NCBI GenBank assembly: GCA_026936335.1
Contig: JAPMXV010000038.1
Coordinates: 186,001 to 250,000, forward strand
Length of the DNA stretch: 64,000 bases
Origin: Mantamonas sphyraenae
Lineage: Eukaryota; CRuMs; Mantamonadidae
Direction of reading: 5' to 3'
Shown one piece after another: positions 1 through 9,861 of this stretch. The notes beneath the pieces were generated by a model. The model saw only the letters and a program-made list of their open reading frames with translations, was not told the origin of the DNA and ran no database searches. The translations under genes and the position numbers were made by a program. The first letter of the stretch is position 1, and every line of letters starts with the position of its first letter.

Positions 1-2
1 CC

Positions 3-837
3 ACGTACGCCCCTCAGACCGACCGTCTCCATGACTTTCCCATCTTCAACGGCGCATACAGCACCCAATGCTACGTGGAAGCCACGGTGCGTGCTCTGGA
101 CGCCATGTTTGAGCGCCTCCCCGGTCCGCGCGCTGCATTTTTCGACAGCCTGGCTGCCGTGGCCTGCCACCGTCCCTACGAGCACATGCCCATGCAGGCC
201 ATGGCTGCGGCCATGGTATGGAGTGTCGGACGTGACGGAGGCGTCGATGCCCTCGCTGCCTTGTGCGAGGACTCCGGGGTCGACCCTGTGCAGGTGAACC
301 AGGAGATCGAAAGCACTCCCGACCTCTTTGCCCTCGTGCAGGAGCAGGGGATCAACGTGTCGCCCTCGCCTGCCTTCATGGCTCTTACGGGTGCCTTTCG
401 ACGCAGCGACGCCTTCAAGGCCTTTGCCGAGGAGAAGATGCGGCTGGGCAGCGCGGTGACATGCGAACTTGGCAACTCTCTACACGGGCTCCCTGCCGGC
501 CTGGCTGGGGGCGACCTTTGAGGACGCCCATGCCAAGGAGCTGGATCTGGCCGACAAGACCATCCTCGCGGTTGGGTACGGCTCAGGCGATGCGGCAGAG
601 GCCATCCCCATGCAAGTGGCGTCCAACTGGCGCGAGGCGGCCTCGAAGATTGCCTTTTCCGAAGCGCTGCAGGACTCGTTTGATCTGTCGCGTGAGCAGT
701 ACGAAATGCTGCACGACGGCAAAGAGGTGCAGGGCCTGCCCCAGGGCAAGGGCTTTGTCATCACCCGCGTTGGCCAGACCTACGAGGAGCACTTTCAAGA
801 CCTGGGCATCGACTTCTACGGCTATGCCCGGGAGTGA
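3..837 (+). CDS. HMG-CoA synthase family protein, 3' part, with one frame break
   Basis: This is the C-terminal part of a thiolase-fold HMG-CoA synthase-family enzyme, which condenses acetyl-CoA and acetoacetyl-CoA. The 5' end lies outside the window. The first frame (from base 3) reads YSTQCYVEATVRALDAMF and then HRPYEHMPMQAM, the conserved core-fold stretch. The second frame reads LYTGSLPAWLGATF and GYGSGDAAEAIP and ends at 837. The frames join only if one extra base near 475-480 is ignored, restoring GNLYTGSL; no intron fits there. The YGSGDAAEA signature looks to me more like bacterial HMGCS-like proteins than the cytosolic eukaryotic enzyme, so transfer is possible. Family call is good; exact substrate is uncertain. 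It could be a recent pseudogene, but conservation on both sides of the break argues for a sequence indel. Confidence 0.75.
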
Positions 838-1145
838 GGCAGGGAAACGCGTGTTGGGGGCAAGTCGAATCCCCGCCCTTTGCCCGTTTCTCTCCCCCCC
901 TCCCGGGTGTGTCCCCACCGGATGAGAGGGCGCCATTCGGAGCCCCTCCTTCTGGAGGCGGGATTTCTCGGAGGAAGAGGAAGAGCACGATGCGCAGCGC
1001 ACGCCGGGACTCCTTCCCCAATTCCAAAAACAACAACAAACAGCACACGATTGCATACTTCCATCGCATTGCCTCTGTTGTGCGTTGAGTGAGCGCCAAC
1101 AAGGGTGAAATCGTTTGTGCATTGCTTGGTGGCGCTCCTTTTTGT
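838..1145. other. Convergent intergenic gap, no gene seen
   Basis: About 308 bases lie between the stop of the HMGCS-like gene and the stop of AP-4 mu on the opposite strand. The short open frames here have no recognisable content. I see no RNA gene. It presumably holds the two 3' UTRs. Confidence 0.5.
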
Positions 1146-2886
1146 TCACATCCTGCACACATAGCTGTTGCTGTGGGTGATGTAACGGACCCAGCGGTAG
1201 GGGACGTAGTTTGTGTTGCGTTCAATGACACGGAGGAAGCGGATGTTGACGTTGCTGCAGTTGTACATGGGGATCTCAAAGTCGACGGAGATGGGCCCGA
1301 TTTCGCGCTTGACGCCGCTGTTGCTGCCGCTGTTGCTAAAGGGGATAAACACCTTGGCACGGATAAAGGTCTCAACGCCTCCCGGGAACTTCTTGATGGT
1401 CCAAATGAGCATGTTGTCGCTCTGCTTAAACTCCCAGGACTGGCCGACGGCCCCCACAGCCATTTCGCAAGATACGTTGTTGGTGCTCTTGGGCAGGGGC
1501 AGGCGCACGACGACGTTGTTGCCGTTTGCATTCTCCGGGATGTCTGCGCGGACCTTGAGGAGGACATCGATGCGAGTGGCGCTGACCTCCTCCACAAAGG
1601 GAAAGATGCGGAACGGGGTGCGGAACTCGCTGCTGATGCGATAGCGCATGAGTTCAAACTCACCCTCGGGCGGCTGGAAGACCATGGTGCGTTCGGCCTC
1701 AAAGAGGTCGAGGTTGACACACTCGTGGAAGTTGGCGTCGTCCAGGACAACCATGCCATAGGAGGTGGACGAACCACGTCCAATGACCAGCTCCTCGTTG
1801 AGAGCCAGTCGCAGCTCTGGATAGCCGCCCAGGTAGGATTTCATCTGGATGCAGCCGTCGATCTCCGACCGAAGCACGTCGCCGTTGCTGTTGAAGAGCA
1901 CAGTGAGGCGCTCCAGGAGGTCGACAAAGATTTCGTTGCGGTCCTTGCGTGCAGAAGAGACGTTGGTTGCGATGGGCTTGTTTGTGGATGTGCTGGGTGT
2001 GGTCTTTCGGTCCTGGCTGATGTTCAGATTCGTGCTCAGCACCTCCACTTGCACGGCCTCGTTCTTCACAAAGGGCTTCAGCTTCTCTGTGCTCGTCTCC
2101 TGCGGGTACCCAAAGTCAAGGACCTCGTCCAGCAGCTCGTATGCGAGCACAAAGTTGGAACGGATCGACTGCTCGCTCAGCACGCCGCAGTAGTCCTTCA
2201 GCAGCTTTGACAGGCGGTTCAGCAGCTCTGTAAGTGCACGCATACGTGTGGGGAGGGGAGGACCGAGGCATACAGGCGGTTGGAGACTCGGTGGGTCAGT
2301 GTCGCGCCTTGGGGAGCGGTGCAACTTGGCGGGGCCTTTTCCCCTCTCTCATTCTCTCTCGCACACACTGGGAGGCCACGTACCCAAAGCAAACGATGCC
2401 GAGATGTTCATCTTGGTGGTAAAGACGAAGAACAGGCCGTTGCGCTTCACAAAGCAAAAGTTGATGTTTTCAAACGTCTGTTCATGTGTGCGTTGGGCGT
2501 CGGCGTGAGTGAGTGGGAAAGCTGGGCGGTGGAAAGCGAAAAGGACGGAGGACGTGGGAACAGCGCGTCGGGGCTCGGAAAGGAATGGTGGCCTGGCTCG
2601 GGTGGCAGCCCACAAGGGTGGCACAGGCACACGTACAAACACAGGCGGGGCATCGCCCTTGAACTGGCGGACTTGACGAAAGAAGATTTCCGGGGTGCCT
2701 TGGACGACGTCGCCACGGTCTGGACAGGAAGCAGGGACGAGCATGAGACGGGGATGGCGTTAGCGGGTTGTTGAGAATGCAGTGTGTGTGTGTGTGCGCG
2801 CGGGGGGTGTGTGTCGCCACGAACGTACAGTCGCGGTTGATGAGAGTGTCGCCACGAGGCGAGATAAGAAAGAACTGGGAGATCAT
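1146..2886 (-). CDS. AP4M1: AP-4 adaptor complex subunit mu
   Basis: Medium chain of the AP-4 coat, which sorts cargo at the trans-Golgi network. I read four exons: 2886-2829, 2719-2637, 2477-2384 and 2227-1146, with phases that match at every junction and give 438 residues (human AP4M1 is about 453). The start MISQFFLISPRGDTLIN and the joined LINRDYRGD stretch match the longin-like N-domain. DYCG, YELLDEVLDFGY and the mu-homology domain follow, ending in WVRYITHSNSYVCRM, the AP-4-type C-terminus. Donors are GTACGT (three times). The gene converges with the HMGCS-like gene. The AP-4 assignment rather than AP-1 or AP-2 rests on the N-terminal MISQFF and the C-terminal HSNSYV pattern. Confidence 0.9.
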
Positions 2887-2929
2887 TCGAGGGGAGGATG
2901 GGCAAACACAGAACAGAGGATACAGAAAG

Positions 2930-2955
2930 AGAGAGGGAGAGAGAGAGAGAGAGGG
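2930..2955. repeat. GA-rich simple repeat
   Basis: A run of GAGA units lies upstream of the AP-4 mu start and downstream of the NDUFA8 stop. It is seen directly. It could be part of the AP-4 mu promoter, but that is inference. Confidence 0.6.
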
Positions 2956-3118
2956 AGGGAGTGGACACAGGAAATGGAAAGTGGTTGTGTGTACTTTGGG
3001 GCCTCCTTGCCGCGTTGTGTTTTTCCTCTGGGTGTGCAAGCGCGACGGAAGATTGATGATGATGATGAATGGCGGTGGGATACGCGGGAGATGTCTGGAA
3101 CATACACGCGCACAGGAA

Positions 3119-3770
3119 TCACATGTTGTTGTTTGCGCAGTCAAGGAAAGCGGCCTCCTGGGTGCGGCACTTGGCAAACTCGAGGTTGTTCTTGTCCAGG
3201 CACTGGGAGTAGTCGACAAAGGAGTCGAGACACTTGTCCTGCACCTTTTTGGTGCTGTGTGTGTGCATTGTATGCCGGTGGCAAGCGAGGGATGAGCCAG
3301 GTGCGTGCGGACGTGTGAGGGAGGAAAGGTGGACAACCGAGGAAATGTCGCCGTCGCCACGCTCTGGAGTTCTGCACACCGTCCCATGCCCGTAGTACGG
3401 GCACGGGACCGGGCACACACAATGCAATGGGTGCGAGGGTACATGCACAGGAGACCAGGGCCGTGCAAGGGCGGGCGAGGGCCACCAGAGGGCCGGGAGG
3501 GGACAACGGCCCACCCAAAGCGAGAGGAAGAAGCAACGGGGCACAGCAAAAGTGGCAGAGGAGCGGGGTGGAAGCGTGGGCTGCTATGAGCACACATGGA
3601 TACACGTACAGGTCCAGCATACAGGCGTTGACGGCGCGAGCATACTCGAGGCAGGCGCGCGGGTTGGCGTTCTGCTTTTTGCATTCGATGTACTGCTTGT
3701 TGACCTTGCCACAGTGGTCGGGCACAATCTTGGCCATGGCGTAGAGGGCATCACGCTTCGGGGTGGACAT
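3119..3770 (-). CDS. NDUFA8: Complex I subunit NDUFA8-like, quadruple CX9C protein
   Basis: Small accessory subunit of mitochondrial complex I, imported into the intermembrane space through the Mia40 disulfide relay. There are two exons, 3770-3610 and 3254-3119, with donor GTACGT and acceptor CACACAG, giving 98 residues. Four CX9C motifs are visible: CGKVNKQYIEC, CLEYARAVNAC, CLDSFVDYSQC and CRTQEAAFLDC. The double twin-CX9C layout is typical of NDUFA8, whose human form is longer (172). The splice joins MLDL to TKKVQDKC, matching the spacing between the two motif pairs. The 355-nt intron (3255-3609) is long for this window and I see nothing else in it. Another twin-CX9C family is a less likely alternative. 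Confidence 0.82.
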
Positions 3771-3859
3771 GGTGAGCTTGGTGGGTGTTGGGGATGTGGT
3801 TGTGCTGGTCGTGGGCGGGCAAAACACACCCACAACCTGATTCCATTCCATTCTGCGGG

Positions 3860-4957
3860 TCACAACACAACACAGCCATCCTCGTAGCCCACATTCCACT
3901 TCCCATTATGCTCCAGAATCTGCTCATACATCTCATCCAGTGTCTCGCGCCACACAGGCGCCTTGATGGGTGTCGGCATCTCCGTCACCACACGGAGCTG
4001 CGGCTGCTGCACAGTGGTGTCTATGAGCACGGCGGCGTCCTTTGTCCAATCAAACAACAGGGCTGAGGTGCCTGCCTGCCACGGGTTGAGCTCGATGACC
4101 CATGCGCGTCCGTCGTGGATGACCCAATCGATGACATAGTTGTCGACGTGGCGCACGTGGGGGGCCACGTGCTGGTGAAAGCAGTCGGCAATGAGCTGCT
4201 GCACGTCATCCAGCGTGGATTTGTCCTGAAGTTGCTCAAAGTAGCATTGTGTGAAGCTCTGGCACAGGGCCGTGTGCACGCCCTGGTACACAAACCCACG
4301 AAACTCCATGGCGATATCCAAACTGCGCCAGGGCCGTACCACCAGATGGGTTTCTTCAACACCCACCTCCACACACCGTTGCAGGTAGCGCATGACCCTC
4401 TGCGAGCGAGCAAACCAGTAGAACGCCTCCTCTGCACACCGCGTCCGTGCTGCTGCCACTGTGCTGCGCAGGATAGCCTCCAGTTCCCCGTTGCTGTCCA
4501 GGGGTAACGTGTGTGCAGTACCCACACTTCCCTTCTGAACACGTTGCAGGTGTTCAAACAGCTCGTCTTGCATCGCTTCCGACCACAACACCGCATCCTT
4601 TCCGCTCAGATTGTCCAGCCTGCACATGACGCCCCACTCGTCCCCCTGTGCCAACAAATCAATCATACAGCCGTCTGTGCGGTCCATCAGCTCCTGAAGC
4701 CTCTGCGCGTGTGCCCCAGAGTACTTGATGTTGTGGCTGCTGGTTTGCCCCTCTGCCTGCGCCTGTGTGCTCTCACACACAGCCAGCATCGCCTCCAGAT
4801 CATCCTTGTCCAGAGGCATAAACTCGCACGGGAACATGACGTCCTGCAGTGCATCGTAGTACCGTGTGACGTCGTACTGTGCGTCGTACGCGTGTTCCTC
4901 CTCGCGGCTCTCGCTCGCACCGGTGCCACGGCCAGCCTCACTCGCACTCACAGACAT
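3860..4957 (-). CDS. CDC123/D123-domain protein
   Basis: Single-exon gene of 365 residues. The C-terminal two thirds carry the D123 ATP-grasp-like fold: LVVRPWRSLDIAMEFRGFV, then YVIDWVIHDGRAWVIELNPW and SALLFDWTKDA. These match the conserved core of CDC123, which helps assemble translation factor eIF2. The N-terminal 150 residues differ from canonical CDC123, so this may be a D123-family paralogue rather than the eIF2 assembly factor. The frame stays open upstream past 5094, into the cathepsin gene, but I chose the ATG at 4957 because it leaves a 136-nt divergent promoter. The N-terminus is the least certain part. Confidence 0.72.
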   Translation of the reverse strand: MSVSASEAGRGTGASESREEEHAYDAQYDVTRYYDALQDVMFPCEFMPLDKDDLEAMLAVCESTQAQAEGQTSSHNIKYSGAHAQRLQELMDRTDGCMIDLLAQGDEWGVMCRLDNLSGKDAVLWSEAMQDELFEHLQRVQKGSVGTAHTLPLDSNGELEAILRSTVAAARTRCAEEAFYWFARSQRVMRYLQRCVEVGVEETHLVVRPWRSLDIAMEFRGFVYQGVHTALCQSFTQCYFEQLQDKSTLDDVQQLIADCFHQHVAPHVRHVDNYVIDWVIHDGRAWVIELNPWQAGTSALLFDWTKDAAVLIDTTVQQPQLRVVTEMPTPIKAPVWRETLDEMYEQILEHNGKWNVGYEDGCVVL

Positions 4958-5093
4958 GACGTGTACGTGTGAGCCGTGTGTGCGTTTGTGGGTGTGCGGA
5001 TGGGTGTGCTGCCGTTCTGTGTGCACTGGCGCACCGGAGGAGGAGCTTCTTTCAGCCTCCATAGACGCAACCAAACCCCAATCACATTCGACA
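4958..5093. promoter_or_regulatory. Divergent promoter, CDC123-like / cathepsin
   Basis: A 136-nt gap separates the chosen start of the CDC123-like gene (minus strand) and the cathepsin start (plus strand). It is inferred to carry both promoters. It contains CGTGTG-type runs; I see no clear TATA box. Confidence 0.45.
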
Positions 5094-6327
5094 ATGCTTG
5101 CAAACCGCACCCTCATTGCCTGCCTGATCGCCACGCTGCTGGTCATGGTGGTGGCCGACATGCCTGCCCATCACGACCTCAACAAGGACGAGCGCCGCCT
5201 GATGCACTTCCTGGACTGGGTCCAGGAGCACGGCAAGACCTACGATTCCGACGAGGAGTTCCAGCACCGCTTTGCTGTGTTTTCCAGCCATCTGGACACC
5301 ATCGAGAGCCACAACGCCAACGAGGAGCGCACCTGGACCAGTACGCTTTTTTTGGGGGTGACGCGGAGAGAAAAAAGGGCGCCCCGCGCCTTTTGGCATC
5401 CGAACGCCACGCACGGCTCACACACACACTCACACACACACTCACACCACGTCCGCCGTCCCACAGTGGGTGTCTCCCCGTACACTGACCTGACTTGGGA
5501 GGAGTTCCGCGCACGCTTCCTGCTGCGTGGCCCGCAGGTAGGTGGTTGAACGCCGCGGCACGGTTCTGTTCGCCGACGGCCGCGCTTCTGACACCCTCTC
5601 CCTCGCCACACAGAACTGCTCGGCCACCAACGAGGAGGGCTACGCGCTGCACCAGACCAGCGAGCTGCCGCACTCTGTGGACTGGCGCCAGAAGGGCGTG
5701 GTGACGCCCGTGAAGAACCAGGGCCAGTGCGGCTCCTGCTGGACGTTTTCGACGACGGGCGCGGTCGAGTCGCACCATGCGCTCAAGACTGGCACCCTTC
5801 TGTCTCTTGCTGAGCAGCAGCTGGTGGACTGTGGCAACACGTTTGGCAACAACAACCACGGTTGCAACGGTGGCCTGCCGTCCCAGGCGTTCGAGTACAT
5901 CCACGAGGCTGGAGGAATCGAGCAGGAGAAGGACTACCCGTACACTGCCCATGACGGCACGTGCAAGTTTGAGCGCTCCAAGGTGGCCGCTACGGTGATC
6001 CGCAGCTTCAACATCACCCAGGACGACGAGAACCTGCTGCACGTCAGCGTGGGCGACCACGGCCCGGTCTCCATTGCCTACGAGGTCGTGGACGACTTTA
6101 TGCACTACAAGAGCGGTGTGTACAGCTCCACCAAGTGCGGCAAGACCCCGCAGGACGTCAACCACGCCGTCCTCGCCGTCGGCTACAACACCACGTCTTC
6201 GGGCGAGCCCTACTGGATTGTCAAGAACTCGTGGGGTGCCTCTTGGGGCAACCAGGGCTACTTCTGGATCCAGCGTGGCGTCAACATGTGTGGCCTGGCC
6301 ACCTGTGCCTCGTGGCCCCTGCTGTGA
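5094..6327 (+). CDS. Papain-family cysteine protease, cathepsin H/aleurain type
   Basis: Secreted or lysosomal C1A protease. There are three exons, 5094-5340, 5467-5537 and 5614-6327, giving 343 residues. A signal peptide ([21 protein letters not shown]) is followed by an I29 inhibitor propeptide with an ERFNIN-like helix ([20 protein letters not shown]). The mature domain has QGQCGSCW (catalytic Cys about residue 148), a [10 protein letters not shown] histidine and a VKNSWG asparagine. The [20 protein letters not shown] stretch and final CASWPLL resemble cathepsin H and plant aleurain rather than cathepsin L. Intron phases are consistent throughout. Confidence 0.92.
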
Positions 6328-6369
6328 GCGGTGCTACGAGCCAATCCACAGACCGTGACTCCCCATCCC

Positions 6370-6397
6370 ATCTCTCATCTCTCATCTCTCATCTCTC
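6370..6397 (+). repeat. TCTCTCA tandem repeat
   Basis: About four copies of a 7-8 nt CATCTCT unit lie just after the cathepsin stop, in the likely 3' UTR. Seen directly; no function is assigned. Confidence 0.6.
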
Positions 6398-6499
6398 GCG
6401 CACTCTTCTTGATGCTGTCTTCCAATGTGTAGTCGGTGTGGCCAATGCGCTCGTCCACCCACCCACCGGAAAACAAAACCCAAACCAAAAACCCACGCC

Positions 6500-7726
6500 A
6501 TGTCCACCACCTCCCCCAAGCGCAAGATTGACGAGACCATCGACCAGACGGCCGACAAGCAAGATGACACCGCCCAGACCGAGGGCACAGATGAGGTAGG
6601 GTTCCCAGGCGGAAGGCTCAAAGGGGGGTCCACACGTTTTTCATCCTGTGCAGCTTTTCCTGACAACGCCCAACCGCTTCCTCGCCTCCCACAGAAACGT
6701 GCCCGCGTTGCAGACCCTGCCACCTCAGTGACAGTGGACGGCATCACATACACGATCCATGACCCGATGTTCATCTCGCACATCGAGCTTGTAGCCAAGG
6801 TAGGTGGACCTGGGCTCCTCGGAGCCCGTTCCCGGGAACCTCGTCGACCGTGTGCGTTTTCCCTCCCACCGCACAGCCTCCAAACGGCTCACGCAAACGG
6901 CGTGGCGCTGTGCACACGCACACATTTTCCATAGGATGCCGCCGAGGCAGGTGCCTTTTACGAAAAGGTGTTTGGATGGACCATCACGCCGACGGACAAG
7001 TACACGTTCTTCAGCTGCCCGTCGACAAAGAAAGGCGAGCGCTTCGTCAACGGCGGCTTTGACGTGGTGGGCGACGACCGCACCGTGTGCACCTCGGAAC
7101 AAACCTTGGTGTTCATCGTGTCGGACGACATCGACGCCACCGAAGCCAAAATCGTCGAGGCTGGAGGCGAGATCATCAAGCCCAAGTTCCCCATCATCGG
7201 AGACAACAACGGCTGGCAGAACCGCTTCCGGGACACACAGGGCAACGTGCTTGCTCTGTGGTGTCCTCCCGACGGTGAGGACGGCAAGCCCAAGATGGGA
7301 GACCACTCGGTGGGTTGCATCTGCCACGTCGAGTTCCCCACCACCGACATGGACGCCACCGTCAAGTTTTACAACACCGTCTTCAACTGGGACGGCTTTG
7401 TGTACAAGGACGAGTACGGCATGTTCATGGCCAAGATGGAGGGTGTGGAACACTCTGTGGGTGGCGGCTTCCCTCTGCGCAAAGACTGGGCTCCTCCCGC
7501 GGAAAACGAGGCTGCTGTCGTTGCCGTGTTGTTCACCTCGAACATCGACGCCACCATCGAACGCGTCAAGGCTAACGGAGGCAAGGTCATCACGCCCAAG
7601 TATGGCTGGGACACCATGCTCTTTGCAAACGTCGCCGACCCGCTCGGCAACAACATCGGTCTGTACCAGGACAACAAGGCCGGCGCCAGCACCGAGGGAG
7701 GCGAAAGCAGCAGCAGCAGTACGTAA
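6500..7726 (+). CDS. Two-domain VOC (glyoxalase/bleomycin-resistance fold) protein
   Basis: Three exons, 6500-6595, 6695-6799 and 6935-7726, give 330 residues. After a charged N-terminus (KRKIDETIDQTADKQDD) there are two VOC modules. The first includes MFISHIELVAK and DAAEAGAFYEKVFGWTITP. The second starts at VGCICHVEFPTTDMDATVKF and ends GWDTMLFANVADPLGNNIGL. Tandem VOC proteins of this type are common in bacteria as uncharacterised glyoxalase-like enzymes and occur in some eukaryotes. I cannot assign a substrate. All three exons join in phase 0. A serine tail (ESSSSST) ends the protein. The next gene starts only 65 nt downstream on the same strand. Confidence 0.82.
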
Positions 7727-7791
7727 TCTGTCCGAACTGTGCTGAAATATAAGTTTTGCCCCAGCCACTCCAACCAAACACAGCTCAACAA

Positions 7792-9823
7792 ATGGGAATC
7801 CACGGCCTGCGAAAGTGGGTAGAGGGCACGTTTCCAGAGTGCGTCCACCGCATCCGGCAGACGGACAAGAAGCAGCGCAACACACCTGTGCTGTGTGACC
7901 ACATGTACGTGGACCTGAACAGCTTGCTCCACACGGCAGCACGGCGCAGCAAGAACGAGACGCAGCTCATCAAAAACCTGATTATGAAACTGGACGCCTA
8001 CTTCAAGGAGGTCACCGCCACACAGTCCGTGTTCATTGCAGTCGACGGGCCCGCACCTTTTGCCAAGCTGCACACGCAGCGCAAGCGCAGGATGGCGAAA
8101 AAGTCGGCGGGGCAGGCGAAAAAGTCCAAGGGCATGTTCAGCGGACTCAATTTTACGCCGGGCACACTGTTTATGTCCCGTCTTACCGACATCCTGCACT
8201 ACTACGTCTGCGTACGTCTCCAAACAGCGCAAAAGTGGCGTCACGTGCGTTTCTACGTCAGCGGCGCTCACGTGGTGGGCGAGGGCGAAGTGAAGCTTGT
8301 GGCACGTCTGCGGCAGCGGCTGCAGACGGCGCCGCAAGCCGAATCTCACTGCATTGTGGGCGACGACGGTGACCTGTTGCTGTTGGCACTGGCCAACAAC
8401 GCCCCCGGCGCACACATCATGGTGCTCATGGAAACCGACCAGGAAAAACACCGCAAGAGCTTGTTTTCCATCTGCCAGTGGCAGGAGCTCATGCAGCTGC
8501 AACTGGGCGCGGCAAACAGCGCAAACGTTGCCTTTGACATGGTGATCATGGGTTTCATGATGGGCAACGACTACGTCAACAAACTGCGCGGCGCAACGTT
8601 CCCCAAGCTCTGGAAGGCATACTGCAAGCTCAAGCAGACCCAACGCTTTCGCAAACGCTCCATGGTCCACTCTGACTCACGCAGCCTCGACGTTGAATTC
8701 CTTGCCGCCGTGGTGCGTTCCATCAAACCGCGCTTTCCAAACGCCAAAGAACCCGATCCCAGCAAAGAGCTCGGGGCCCTCTTTGGCGTCCATGACGACG
8801 ACAACGACGACGACGACGACGTGGCCGACGACGATGACGACAACGATGAACAGCACGGCTCTTCGTCTTCCTCTTCCTCGGGTCATCGCCAACGTCGCCG
8901 CGGCGGTGATGACGACGAGGACGAGGACGAGGACGATGACGAGGATGAGGACGGCAGCAGCAGTGGTGGTGTCAGGCCGCAGTACCACGTGGCCAATTAC
9001 CTGCAGATGCTGTTGTGGAACCTGGAGATGTACATGCAGGGTGAGTGTCCCGATGTGCACTTTCTGTACCCGTGGCGCAGGTCGCCGTACGGCTCGCAGA
9101 TTGCCAGTGCGGTGCAGGTGTTGCAGCAATCCATCAAACGCAACCAAGGGACCCCGTTTGTGTTGTATGGCGACGCACGCGACGATGCCTACCAGTTGTC
9201 GGTGGCGCAGATGGTGCAGCTGCCCCAGTTTACGCCGCCTGTCCTGCGGTCGTTGGCCTTCCGTCCTGTGCCCCTGCTGCCCTACCAGTGTGCGCTCGCC
9301 CTGCTTCCTTCCAAAGCTGTGGATTTGTTGCCCTCGCCTGTGCGCTTCATCATGCAGGAAGGCAGCCCGTTGCACGCCTTTTACGAGGATGCCGACGCCG
9401 ACGACGATATCCCCGTCACAGACATCTGCACCCTGGCCCAACAGGCGGACTGGTCCAATGCCACGTTTGAGGAGCAGCGAGCACAGAACTTTGCCTCCAC
9501 TCTGTTCTTTGAACGTCAGGGACAGGTCGATGCCGGCGACTCGCTTCAACAGTCTCTCCACACGTACTTTGTTCAGTTTGTGGCCCCCGTGGCACCCGAC
9601 GGCGTCTCTTGGGGCAGCAAGAAGAAACCCGACGTCGTGCGCAAGCAACCTGCCCTCCAGAGTGGCATCTACACAGGCCAAACTGTCCTCACGCGGCCAG
9701 ATGCGTGGGACACGTTCACGTCGTCTTTGTCCAGTAGCAACAGCAGCAGCAGCAGCAGCAGCAGCAAACACTTCATCGGAGCCGTGCTTCCTGTGTGCAG
9801 ACGTGTGCAAAAACGCCCAATGA
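7792..9823 (+). CDS. XRN-type 5'-3' exoribonuclease; 3' end uncertain
   Basis: A short member of the XRN/Pacman family, which degrades 5'-monophosphorylated RNA. It starts MGIHGLRKWV. The catalytic acidic residues are visible in YVDLNSLLH, FIAVDGPAPFAKLHTQRKRR, SGAHVVGEGEVK, VGDDGDLLLL and GNDYVNKL. An Asp/Ser-rich insert lies near 8797-8960, and the tail is polyserine. The frame does not stop after the polyserine. It continues open through the antisense of ALDH6A1 to 11454, which is not credible protein. A +1 slip near the CAG repeat (9741-9765) would end it at 9823 and a -1 slip at 9859. I therefore give 9823 as a provisional end. Nuclear versus cytoplasmic role cannot be told. Confidence 0.78.
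9741..9765 (+). repeat. (CAG)n microsatellite encoding polyserine
   Basis: About eight perfect CAG/AGC units lie near the 3' end of the XRN-like gene. They encode serine in the gene's frame. This is a natural place for indels and may explain the missing stop codon. Confidence 0.85.
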
Positions 9824-9861
9824 GAGGGGTGGCAACAACAGTGTGTTCTTCATTATGTAGC

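Noticed and set aside
7727-7791. Operon of the VOC protein and the XRN-like gene
   Set aside because: A 65-nt same-strand gap is close, but such spacing is ordinary in this compact genome and the functions are unrelated.
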